NCBI GenBank assembly: GCA_910583685.1
Contig: CAJTXY010000004.1
Location: forward strand, 1 to 62,053
Length of the DNA: 62,053 nucleotides
Source: an uncultured Bacilli bacterium
Lineage (GTDB): Bacteria; Bacillota_I; Bacilli_A; RF39; UBA660
Direction of reading: 5' to 3'
Below, piece after piece: positions 31,584-37,595 of the stretch; positions within the stretch are counted from its first letter, which is position 1, and each line of letters opens with the position of its first letter. The position numbers and the translations under genes were made by a program. The notes under the pieces were generated by a model, which saw only the letters and a list, made by a program, of their open reading frames with translations, made no database searches and had not been told where the DNA came from.

Positions 31584-31854
31584 TATCATTCTTCTCCTTC
31601 TTTTTTGCATTATATTTATCAATAATTACTTGATTTATCTTATTTCGCGCTTCATTTGTTATGGGATGGACGATGTCTATATATTTTTTTTCTTCTGTTT
31701 TCCTTGAGGGCATTGCAATAAATAATCCTTTATCTCCATCAAAGATCCGAATATTATGAATCGCAATTTCATCATCAATAATAATTGTCGCTAATCCTCT
31801 TAATCTTGAATCCTCTTTTTCTATTCTTATAACATTTACATTTGTTATTTCCAT
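31567..31854 (-). CDS. spoVG: SpoVG-family nucleic-acid-binding regulator
   Basis: A 95-residue protein that follows SpoVG closely through its first ~85 residues: MEITNVNVIRI, RLRGLATIIIDDEIAIHNIR, GLFIAMPSRKT, DIVHPITNEARNKI. SpoVG proteins bind RNA and DNA and modulate many genes. Prophage copies occur, often in the early region as here. It has a strong SD (GAAAGAAGGAAAG region) and is coupled to the coiled-coil gene. Confidence 0.92.
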   Translation of the reverse strand: MEITNVNVIRIEKEDSRLRGLATIIIDDEIAIHNIRIFDGDKGLFIAMPSRKTEEKKYIDIVHPITNEARNKINQVIIDKYNAKKKEKNDNENII

Positions 31855-31872
31855 TTTCTTTCCTTCTTTCTT

Positions 31873-32040
31873 TTATAAAAATATTTTATTGATAATTAAT
31901 AGTAAAAAATTGTATTGTCTAACTGTCATATCCATTAGACAATCAATGTTACATATACTTAAAATCCATTCATACTTAATTGAATTTTTTTCTAATGATT
32001 TCAACAATGTATTGAACTGTTGACTATTTATTTTTTCCAT
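31873..32040 (-). CDS. Small phage protein, 55 aa
   Basis: Starts MEKINSQQFNTLLKSLEKNS and ends in a hydrophobic stretch (YNFLLLIINKIFL) that could be a membrane helix. GGAGG stands 11 bases before the ATG. It starts six bases after the helicase stop, consistent with operon membership. The function is unknown. Confidence 0.5.
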   Translation of the reverse strand: MEKINSQQFNTLLKSLEKNSIKYEWILSICNIDCLMDMTVRQYNFLLLIINKIFL

Positions 32041-32045
32041 TTTTA

Positions 32046-33296
32046 TTATTTCCTCCAGAAATTAGGCTCTTTAGATTGCTGTTTTAATTCATCAAATCTT
32101 TGATTTTCTTTGTTATATTTTAGTTTTGTAATTCCTAACTGCCCATTTCTATTTTTTCCAATAATAATTTCGATTTCAATTTCTTTCTTTGATCTATTAC
32201 TTTCACTATTTTCATCATGCAGCAATAAAACTGTTGTTGCTGATTGTTCTAATTCTCCACTATCACGTAATTCGCTAATGTTTGGTCTTTTCTTTTGGTC
32301 CTGATTACGACTTAACTGACTAACTAGAAATATCGTACAATTGCAATCAAGTGATAACTGCCTTAATTCTTTTACAATTGATGTAACCTTTTCATAAGTT
32401 GTACCTTTTTCAAGTGATTTAATTAAGCCAACATGATCAATAAAAACAATAGTATGCTCATCTTTAGCTTCTAACATCACTTTATGTCTAATGTTTGAAA
32501 CAGTTGGAACTTGATTAAATATTTTTATTTTCTTTTTTGAAATATTTTCACAACCCATTTTAATCATTTCAAATTGATACTCCGTTTTTGGATTATCGTG
32601 ATATTTTGTAGCAACGCCAGTATTAATCCCAACAAGTCTTTGATAAACCTGTTTTTCTGACATTTCCATATTGAAATATAAACAATTGTATTTTTCTGAT
32701 AATTCTTCCATAATATTTAAACAAAAGCCTGATTTTCCGATTCCAGTTCGTGCTGCCAAAATAACAAGATCGTGTTCTTGAATATTCGCTAGTTCTGATA
32801 GTTTTCTGAATCTAAATTGTAAATTTTTACTTTTAGAATTTATCATAGAAAATATTTCATCTTTTGTTAATCTATCACTATCCGTTTTAAATCCCATCGC
32901 TTCGTATTTATGAATACTTTGAAGTAATTCCTCTGTTGATATTTTTTGTTTTTGAAATTGGTTGATAGAATTCAAAATCTGATGTTCTATATATCTAGCA
33001 AACAAAGTTTCTTGATAATAATCAATAGTGTTAACTATATATGTATTTCCCATTAATAAACCTAGCTTAGTTATAATGTCGTCAATTTTGAATCTATCAT
33101 TAAATAAGTGTTTATAATTTTCTGCTAACGCAACAATATTAACTGTATTAGAATCTTGCCATTGCCTTTTAAATAAATTAAATATAAATTTATTTGTCAC
33201 ATCCAAGAAACAGTAATCTGAAATTACTACTTTCTTCATTTGTTCTGGTTTCAAAAGTATATTAGCTAAAAATTCTTCTTCTATTCCATAATGCAT
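32046..33296 (-). CDS. Replicative DNA helicase (DnaB family)
   Basis: A 416-residue enzyme. The N-terminal DnaB-type helical domain spans about residues 1-130. The RecA-like motor has ARTGIGKS (Walker A, about 182-189), TIVFIDHVGLI (Walker B), the H3-type FLVSQLSRNQ segment, and RDSGELEQSATTVLLLHD (arginine-finger region). It would unwind phage DNA together with the DnaD-like initiator encoded just upstream. The frame may open at a TTG overlapping the previous stop; the ATG ending at 33296 lies ten bases after GAGG and is preferred. Confidence 0.92.
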   Translation of the reverse strand: MHYGIEEEFLANILLKPEQMKKVVISDYCFLDVTNKFIFNLFKRQWQDSNTVNIVALAENYKHLFNDRFKIDDIITKLGLLMGNTYIVNTIDYYQETLFARYIEHQILNSINQFQKQKISTEELLQSIHKYEAMGFKTDSDRLTKDEIFSMINSKSKNLQFRFRKLSELANIQEHDLVILAARTGIGKSGFCLNIMEELSEKYNCLYFNMEMSEKQVYQRLVGINTGVATKYHDNPKTEYQFEMIKMGCENISKKKIKIFNQVPTVSNIRHKVMLEAKDEHTIVFIDHVGLIKSLEKGTTYEKVTSIVKELRQLSLDCNCTIFLVSQLSRNQDQKKRPNISELRDSGELEQSATTVLLLHDENSESNRSKKEIEIEIIIGKNRNGQLGITKLKYNKENQRFDELKQQSKEPNFWRK

Positions 33297-33298
33297 AA

Positions 33299-34063
33299 TC
33301 AAAATACCTCATAGCCATCATAATAATCTGTGCCCAGTGTTCCTGTTTGTTTCATAGGCTGATTACACTTTCGACTATTTCGATTATTAAAATTATCAAT
33401 ATATTTCCTTGCTTCTGCAATAGTTCTGACATTTGCTTTCTTCCAATTGTAAATAATCCTATCAATATATTTCATAGAAAACTGCCCTTTGGTCACAGCC
33501 TCTGACAAAGCAAGTTTTAAAATATCGAATGAATAATCCCATGTCTTAATCATTTCAATCTCTATGGGACTAATCATTCTTCCAAATTCTTTTTCGATAA
33601 CTGGAAATATTTGTAAGAAGATTTCATCGCTCATCTGAAATTGTTCCAATTCACTTGTTGGAAGTTCATTCTCTATATTATTACTACTATTATTACTTAT
33701 ATTATTATCCTTGACTTTTTCGTCAATAGGGTATTGATTTTTTTGCATATAGGTATTGATTATTTCGTCAATAGGTATATCTTCTAAACAAATGATTCTT
33801 TTTTCTATTGCTTCTGTTGTTTTTTTCTTAATCATTTTAATAAAGACATATTTCTTTTTCACTAGTTTTGAAATCCATCTTGATATAGTCGCTTTATCTA
33901 CGTCGTATAAGTTTGCAAAGTAATTATTGCCAGCAAAGCAATAACCTTTGTGATTACATAAACTTGTGATTTCACTATATAATATTTTTGCATTTGGTTG
34001 CAAATCTTTATCATACCTGACATTGGCAGGTAAAACTGAATAATAATTGGGTTTTTCTTCCAT
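33299..34063 (-). CDS. Replication initiator: helix-turn-helix plus DnaD-like domain
   Basis: A 254-residue protein. Residues ~1-90 carry a winged helix (LCNHKGYCFAGNNYFANLYD, KATISRWISKLVKK) as in phage replication initiators. After an Asn-rich linker, residues ~145-225 (EKEFGRMISPIEIEMIKTWDY, LALSEAVTKGQFSMKYIDRI) form the DnaD/DnaB_2 helicase-loader domain. It should bind the phage origin and load the helicase encoded next. Origins often lie inside such genes, but I cannot point to iterons. Confidence 0.85.
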   Translation of the reverse strand: MEEKPNYYSVLPANVRYDKDLQPNAKILYSEITSLCNHKGYCFAGNNYFANLYDVDKATISRWISKLVKKKYVFIKMIKKKTTEAIEKRIICLEDIPIDEIINTYMQKNQYPIDEKVKDNNISNNSSNNIENELPTSELEQFQMSDEIFLQIFPVIEKEFGRMISPIEIEMIKTWDYSFDILKLALSEAVTKGQFSMKYIDRIIYNWKKANVRTIAEARKYIDNFNNRNSRKCNQPMKQTGTLGTDYYDGYEVF

Positions 34064-34105
34064 ATTTCTCTCCCTTCACAAATTTACAACCGAACCTTAT
34101 TCCCC

Positions 34106-34396
34106 TTACTTTTTTTGTATATTAGCAATTTTTTTCAAGTAACTGATATTAATCTTGTAAAAATCTATAACTAAATCCATCGGAACTACATAAGCAGGTA
34201 ATTTGTAACCATCATTTTCTATCTTTTCTGCAATCTTTTGTCTATCGGATGCTGCTCTATTGAGACCAACAAAACCGATAATAGCCATATCATATTTAGT
34301 AGCCCACGGTTTTTGTATTATCTTTAATACCTCTTCTGCTGTCGCTGGTTCTCTCTTTGTCTTCGGTTTTCTACGTTTCTTCTCTTCTGATGTCAT
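34106..34396 (-). CDS. Early phage protein, 96 aa
   Basis: A basic protein starting MTSEEKKRRKPKTKREPATA, with a disordered N-terminus and a helical body containing KYDMAIIGFVGLNRAASDR. It lies between the small membrane protein and the replication initiator. The function is unknown; the basic tail suggests nucleic-acid contact. Confidence 0.55.
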   Translation of the reverse strand: MTSEEKKRRKPKTKREPATAEEVLKIIQKPWATKYDMAIIGFVGLNRAASDRQKIAEKIENDGYKLPAYVVPMDLVIDFYKINISYLKKIANIQKK

Positions 34397-34397
34397 T

Positions 34398-34595
34398 TTA
34401 ATTACCTCTAATCATATAATTTCTAACTTCGTAATAAGGACAAGCATATCCCTTTTCATTGGAACATTCTTTAGCATATTCTTCGTAATTAGATATTTTT
34501 GCCATAATAAAATGGGCTAAGATAAATCCAATCACTGCAATAGCAGCAATAATAATAGTAACTTTAACCCGCTTTTTTGATCTTAATTTTTTCAT
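34398..34595 (-). CDS. Early membrane protein, 65 aa
   Basis: Starts MKKLRSKKRVKVTIIIAAIA: a positively charged N-terminus, one membrane helix (about residues 11-31), then a soluble tail with two Cys (ECSNEKGYACPYY). I use the ATG ending at 34595, with AAAGGA ten bases upstream. A 14-bp motif shared with the repressor-integrase gap lies in its leader (34619-34632). Confidence 0.55.
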   Translation of the reverse strand: MKKLRSKKRVKVTIIIAAIAVIGFILAHFIMAKISNYEEYAKECSNEKGYACPYYEVRNYMIRGN

Positions 34596-34618
34596 ACTTA
34601 TCAAATCCTTTCATAAGC

Positions 34619-34632
34619 CCTGGTAGACTTTT
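34619..34632 (-). repeat. 14-bp motif, copy 1
   Basis: On the minus strand AAAAGTCTACCAGG lies 24 bases upstream of the 65-residue gene start. The same 14 bases occur on the plus strand at 35495-35508 after the repressor gene. Both copies would be read in the same sense by the local transcript. Confidence 0.6.
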
Positions 34633-34652
34633 CCTTTATAACTTTCTTTTTT

Positions 34653-34676
34653 GTCGTCAACTCTTAGGTTGACAAC
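34653..34676. promoter_or_regulatory. Operator-like inverted repeat between cro and the membrane protein
   Basis: GTCAAC (34656-34661) and GTTGAC (34668-34673) form a perfect inverted repeat with a six-base spacer and extended partial symmetry. The half-site GTTGACAA is also present across the -35 box of the cro promoter, so it may bind the same repressor or Cro (inference). Confidence 0.45.
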
Positions 34677-34691
34677 GAGGCAATAAAAAAA

Positions 34692-34877
34692 TTACTTAAA
34701 TAATTCTTCAAATGATTTATCAAAAAATTTCATAAGCAGTTTTGCCTCTGGTACAGAAAAAACTGATTTTCCTTGTTCCTTCAGACAATATGTCTTTGTA
34801 GAGTTATTAATGATTCTAGCAACTTGTTCCTGAGTGTATCCCAATTCTTTGCGTACCCCTATTAGTTTTCTATACAT
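34692..34877 (-). CDS. Cro-like XRE regulator
   Basis: A 61-residue protein that is almost entirely a helix-turn-helix (RKELGYTQEQVARIINNSTK). It is the first gene of the leftward early operon and is divergent from the repressor gene, the usual place of Cro. A consensus promoter stands 55-80 bases upstream and GGAGG eight bases before the ATG. Confidence 0.85.
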   Translation of the reverse strand: MYRKLIGVRKELGYTQEQVARIINNSTKTYCLKEQGKSVFSVPEAKLLMKFFDKSFEELFK

Positions 34878-34927
34878 TTGATATTCCTCCTTTCTATCTT
34901 TTTGTAAACTTATTAGTTAACGAAATA

Positions 34928-34956
34928 AGTATACAATGAAAAAATTACATTGTCAA
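34928..34956 (-). promoter_or_regulatory. Early leftward promoter (cro)
   Basis: TTGACA (34951-34956), 17 bases, TATACT (34928-34933) on the minus strand. The flanking bases contain partial inverted repeats (TTAGTTAACGAAAT near 34912 and TTAACATTTTCGTT near 34966) that could be repressor operators. Confidence 0.85.
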
Positions 34957-34976
34957 CTAAAAAATTAACATTTTCG

Positions 34977-35005
34977 TTGTTTTATTTTTTTTTAAATGGT
35001 ATAAT
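34977..35005 (+). promoter_or_regulatory. Repressor promoter
   Basis: TATAAT (35000-35005) with a weaker TTGTTT (34977-34982) 17 bases upstream, followed within 20 bases by the GAGGTG ribosome site of the repressor gene. It faces away from the cro promoter, giving the usual divergent lysogeny switch. Confidence 0.65.
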
Positions 35006-35023
35006 ATAAATGAGGTGATGATT

Positions 35024-35449
35024 ATGGTATATGATCCAAATGCTAATAACCCAATCGATAATGATTTTCATAAAGTAATTTCTGATGCAATAAAGCAAGC
35101 AAGAAAAAATAAAGGTTATAGTTTAGAAGCTGTAGTCAAAAAGATGAAAACACCCGTATCTAGACAAGCTTTATATAAATATGAACAAAATAAAGATCAT
35201 TTAAAGCGAGAAAACTTTAAAGATTTATGTAATATACTAGATCTAAATCCTCACCTTATTCTATTACAGGCTTACCAGTATTTAGATTATACTCTAACGT
35301 ATAATACAAAATGGTCTACTAACAAAAATTTTGGTCAAAATATTTATATATGGAACATACTAAATAGTATAGAGGCAACTAATATCTTAAGCGAAGAAAA
35401 GAAAGAAAAACTTAAAACCATTGTAAAACAATTTTACAATATAGAATAA
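35024..35449 (+). CDS. Phage repressor, XRE family (CI-like)
   Basis: A 141-residue protein. The N-terminal helix-turn-helix spans about residues 15-75 (FHKVISDAIKQARKNKGYSL, VSRQALYKYEQNKDHLKREN). The C-terminal ~60 residues are hydrophobic and aromatic and may mediate dimerisation. It has no LexA-type Ser/Lys autoprotease residues, so induction is unlikely to be by RecA-stimulated self-cleavage. I start at the ATG at 35024, six bases after GAGGTG. It is followed by a hairpin and then the integrase. Confidence 0.8.
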   Translation: MVYDPNANNPIDNDFHKVISDAIKQARKNKGYSLEAVVKKMKTPVSRQALYKYEQNKDHLKRENFKDLCNILDLNPHLILLQAYQYLDYTLTYNTKWSTNKNFGQNIYIWNILNSIEATNILSEEKKEKLKTIVKQFYNIE

Positions 35450-35485
35450 AAAAGACCTCGTGCTGTAACACGAAGTCAAATTTGA
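35450..35485. terminator. Hairpin after the repressor gene
   Basis: GACCTCGTG ... CACGAAGTC forms a stem with a six-base loop. An A-run precedes it, so on the minus strand it has a T-run (TTTTTT) and looks like a terminator; on the plus strand the following bases are only moderately T-rich. Confidence 0.5.
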
Positions 35486-35494
35486 AAAATCACA

Positions 35495-35508
35495 AAAAGT
35501 CTACCAGG
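35495..35508 (+). repeat. 14-bp motif, copy 2
   Basis: AAAAGTCTACCAGG, identical to the minus-strand copy at 34619-34632. It lies between the repressor hairpin and the integrase promoter region. Confidence 0.6.
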
Positions 35509-35537
35509 ACCTGTGAACAAAATACCAATCAAAGATT

Positions 35538-35573
35538 GATATAATGCTTTGGATTTTTCTATTTCATTATATC
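35538..35573. promoter_or_regulatory. Integrase promoter region with inverted repeat
   Basis: GATATAATG (35538-35546) and CATTATATC (35565-35573) are perfect inverted repeats, each containing a TATAAT -10. The plus-strand element lies upstream of the integrase; the mirror element would read leftward. No strong -35 is seen. Confidence 0.45.
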
Positions 35574-35611
35574 AAATCTAACTATAAAAATCAATGAAAA
35601 GAGATGATATA

Positions 35612-36784
35612 ATGCCTGTTTATCAAAAGAAAAAGAAAGTTATAGATAAAAATGGAAATGAAAAAGAAGTGGTTGTAAAAACTAATGATGGTCGTTCGTG
35701 GATTTTTAGGACATATTATACTGATATGTACGGAAATAGAAAGCAGAAAAAGAGCGAAGCCTATCTTACTCAAAAAGAAGCCAAAGAGGCAGAAAGAGAG
35801 TTTTTAACCAAAGTATCTACATCAGACCAAGTAGATTCTAATATCAATTTTGAGTTAGTTTATAAAGAATGGCTAAACTTAAAACAAATGGTTTTAAAAC
35901 AAACTACTTATTATAGATTAGAAAAAAATTTAAATAAGAATATTTTAGAATTTTTTAATCAATATAAATTACATAGTATAAAATATAATACAATTATAAA
36001 TTGGAAAGAAAACTATCTAAAGAAAAGTAATATAAGTCTAAGATATCAAAATAGTATAATTGGATACTTCAAAGAAATAATGAGTTATGCAAAAGATAAT
36101 TATAACTATGATTCTAAAATTCTACCTAAAATACAGAAATACAGAATTGACAATACATATGCAAATAAACGAGAAGCTGAATGGAATTTCTGGACCTATG
36201 AAGAATTTAATTCATTTATTTCTGTTGTAGATGATCAACTCTATTATAAAATATTCAGTTTTTTGTATTTTACAGGACTTCGAATGGGAGAAATGATTGC
36301 TCTGTCTTGGAACGATGTCGATTTTAAAAATAAAACTATTAATGTAGATAAAAATTTTACAAATAAGTTAGGAACTGGTAATTACGCTATATTAGACCCA
36401 AAAACTGAAAATTCTATACGTATTGTGGATTTAGATGATGACCTCTTAAACCTGCTAAAAAATCATTATTTAAACGAGTCTAAAATATATCATTTTTCTA
36501 AAGAAATGTTCTTGTTTGGAAATATTAAGCCGATATCCCCTACTACGTTAGAAAGAAAACTAAAAAAATATATTAATATAGCCGAAATAAAACGCATAAC
36601 GCCTCATGGCTTTAGACACAGTCATGTATCACTATTAATTCATTTGGAATGTGATAGCCGTGATGTAGCCACTAGAATTGGTGATACTGTAGAGATGGTA
36701 GAAAAAACTTATTATCATATGTTTCCTCATAAGAAAAATATAACAATAAACACTCTTAATTCCTTTAAAAAATCGAAAAAATAA
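35612..36784 (+). CDS. int: Phage integrase, tyrosine recombinase
   Basis: A 390-residue enzyme. Residues ~1-65 form an arm-binding domain (SWIFRTYYTDMYGNRKQKKS), ~70-165 the SAM-like core-binding domain, ~185-385 the catalytic domain. The catalytic Arg is in TGLRMGEMIALSW, the HxxR box is TPHGFRHSH, and the nucleophile Tyr is in MVEKTYYHMF. It inserts the phage into the tRNA-Leu 3' end. It is encoded beside attR, pointing toward it, and its stop codon overlaps the first right-arm repeat. An upstream ATG six codons earlier has a poorer ribosome site. Confidence 0.95.
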   Translation: MPVYQKKKKVIDKNGNEKEVVVKTNDGRSWIFRTYYTDMYGNRKQKKSEAYLTQKEAKEAEREFLTKVSTSDQVDSNINFELVYKEWLNLKQMVLKQTTYYRLEKNLNKNILEFFNQYKLHSIKYNTIINWKENYLKKSNISLRYQNSIIGYFKEIMSYAKDNYNYDSKILPKIQKYRIDNTYANKREAEWNFWTYEEFNSFISVVDDQLYYKIFSFLYFTGLRMGEMIALSWNDVDFKNKTINVDKNFTNKLGTGNYAILDPKTENSIRIVDLDDDLLNLLKNHYLNESKIYHFSKEMFLFGNIKPISPTTLERKLKKYINIAEIKRITPHGFRHSHVSLLIHLECDSRDVATRIGDTVEMVEKTYYHMFPHKKNITINTLNSFKKSKK

Positions 36785-36801
36785 GTCCTCGATAAGTCCT
36801 C
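36782..36801. promoter_or_regulatory. Integrase arm-type sites, right end
   Basis: Two TAAGTCCTC repeats (36782-36790 and 36793-36801), 11 bases apart, same orientation and spacing as the pair near attL. They start in the integrase stop codon and lie about 50 bases from the attR core. Confidence 0.7.
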
Positions 36802-36821
36802 TAATTGTTATTACATAACAA

Positions 36822-36842
36822 AACCCTTGATATACAAGGGTT
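36822..36842 (-). terminator. Phage-supplied terminator for the tRNA transcript
   Basis: A perfect 8-bp stem (AACCCTTG / CAAGGGTT) with a five-base loop lies 10 bases beyond the tRNA-Leu 3' end; on the minus strand it is followed by TTTTG. It probably replaces the host terminator that the insertion moved 29 kb away. Confidence 0.6.
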
Positions 36843-36850
36843 AAATTCTA

Positions 36851-36869
36851 AATGGTGCGGGTAACAGGA
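36851..36869. repeat. attR, 19-bp core within tRNA-Leu
   Basis: Direct repeat of 7719-7737. Seventeen of the nineteen bases are the 3' end of the intact tRNA-Leu gene, so the gene stayed functional after integration. Confidence 0.93.
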
Positions 36870-36937
36870 GTTGAACCTGCAAGGGTTGCCCCGCTAGATC
36901 CTAAGTCTAGTGCGTCTGCCAATTCCGCCATACCCGC
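36853..36937 (-). tRNA. tRNA-Leu (UAG)
   Basis: An 85-base cloverleaf with a long variable arm. The anticodon loop CTTAGGA between CTAGA/TCTAG stems gives anticodon TAG, read as Leu (CUN codons). The acceptor stem GCGGGTA pairs with TACCCGC and the 3' CCA is encoded. It is the prophage integration target. Confidence 0.97.
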
Positions 36938-36946
36938 ATTTTTTAG

Positions 36947-37023
36947 TGGTGGACCCTGGTGGACTCGAACCACCGACCGTCCGGTTATGAGCCGGATGCT
37001 CTAACCAACTGAGCTAAGGGTCC
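36947..37023 (-). tRNA. tRNA with CAT anticodon, probably tRNA-Ile2
   Basis: A 77-base cloverleaf. The anticodon loop CTCATAA gives CAT. The acceptor stem GGACCCT/AGGGTCC and the body resemble the lysidine-modified tRNA-Ile(CAU) of Bacilli more than elongator tRNA-Met, and it lacks initiator features. A tilS-type modification would be needed for Ile. The CCA is encoded. It is co-transcribed with tRNA-Leu. Confidence 0.9.
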
Positions 37024-37034
37024 ATTGCCTTTTA

Positions 37035-37063
37035 ATCATATCATAAGTTTCTAAAGTGTGCAA
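37035..37063 (-). promoter_or_regulatory. Promoter of the tRNA pair
   Basis: TTGCAC (37058-37063), 17 bases, TATGAT (37035-37040) on the minus strand, ending 11 bases before the tRNA with the CAT anticodon. Confidence 0.75.
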
Positions 37064-37072
37064 TAGAAAAAT

Positions 37073-37096
37073 GAAAAAAAGAGCAAATTCGCTCTT
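37073..37096 (-). terminator. Terminator of the 138-residue gene
   Basis: On the minus strand AAGAGC / GCTCTT with a six-base loop followed by seven T residues. It overlaps the stop codon of the gene upstream and insulates the tRNA promoter. Confidence 0.85.
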
Positions 37097-37511
37097 ACTT
37101 TTGTAACATATTTAATAAATTAATTTTAAACATATCCTTTTCTGGATTTGTCTTAGAAATCATAACACCTTTATAGGTAGAAAGCTCTGCACGATGACCT
37201 TCATCTAAAATACCCTCTGGTGTAATATTAGTAAGTAAAATAATTTTCTTATCAGTATACACAGTATAATGAACTCGAATTTCTCCATGTACTTTTGCAA
37301 ATAGATCATCTGTTGGTAATTTCAACTCATAGGAAATCGTTTTATCCTTCTCGTTACGAGAAACCTCTTCCCCTAGGAAATTACCTTTACGTAATTCTGG
37401 ATAATAGCTAAAAGTAAGTTTTTTATAAGCCAACATATTATACTTTCTTACTGATCTTTCCTTTTTACGAAAATCATTTTCATCTAAATATTCAAATATA
37501 AATCCTTCCAT
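37095..37511 (-). CDS. Conserved hypothetical protein, 138 aa
   Basis: A soluble α/β protein with no signal or membrane segment. Strands such as KTISYELKLP, EIRVHYTVYTDKKIILLTNI and KGVMISKT suggest a β-sheet-rich fold with a helical C-terminus. A G-rich ribosome site (GGGGGG) lies eight bases before the ATG. It has its own consensus promoter and terminator, so it is a single-gene unit. I do not recognise the family. Confidence 0.7.
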   Translation of the reverse strand: MEGFIFEYLDENDFRKKERSVRKYNMLAYKKLTFSYYPELRKGNFLGEEVSRNEKDKTISYELKLPTDDLFAKVHGEIRVHYTVYTDKKIILLTNITPEGILDEGHRAELSTYKGVMISKTNPEKDMFKINLLNMLQK

Positions 37512-37566
37512 ATATTCAACCCCCCGTTTTACTAATTGAAGACCCCTGTATCTTCAAAGTAAACAT

Positions 37567-37595
37567 ATTATAACACAATTGTATTATTTTGTCAA
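37567..37595 (-). promoter_or_regulatory. Promoter of the 138-residue gene
   Basis: TTGACA (37590-37595), 17 bases, TATAAT (37567-37572) on the minus strand, a full consensus match. The -35 box overlaps the last codons of the gene upstream. The leader contains a hairpin (TTGAAGA / TCTTCAA, about 37539-37560). Confidence 0.88.
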
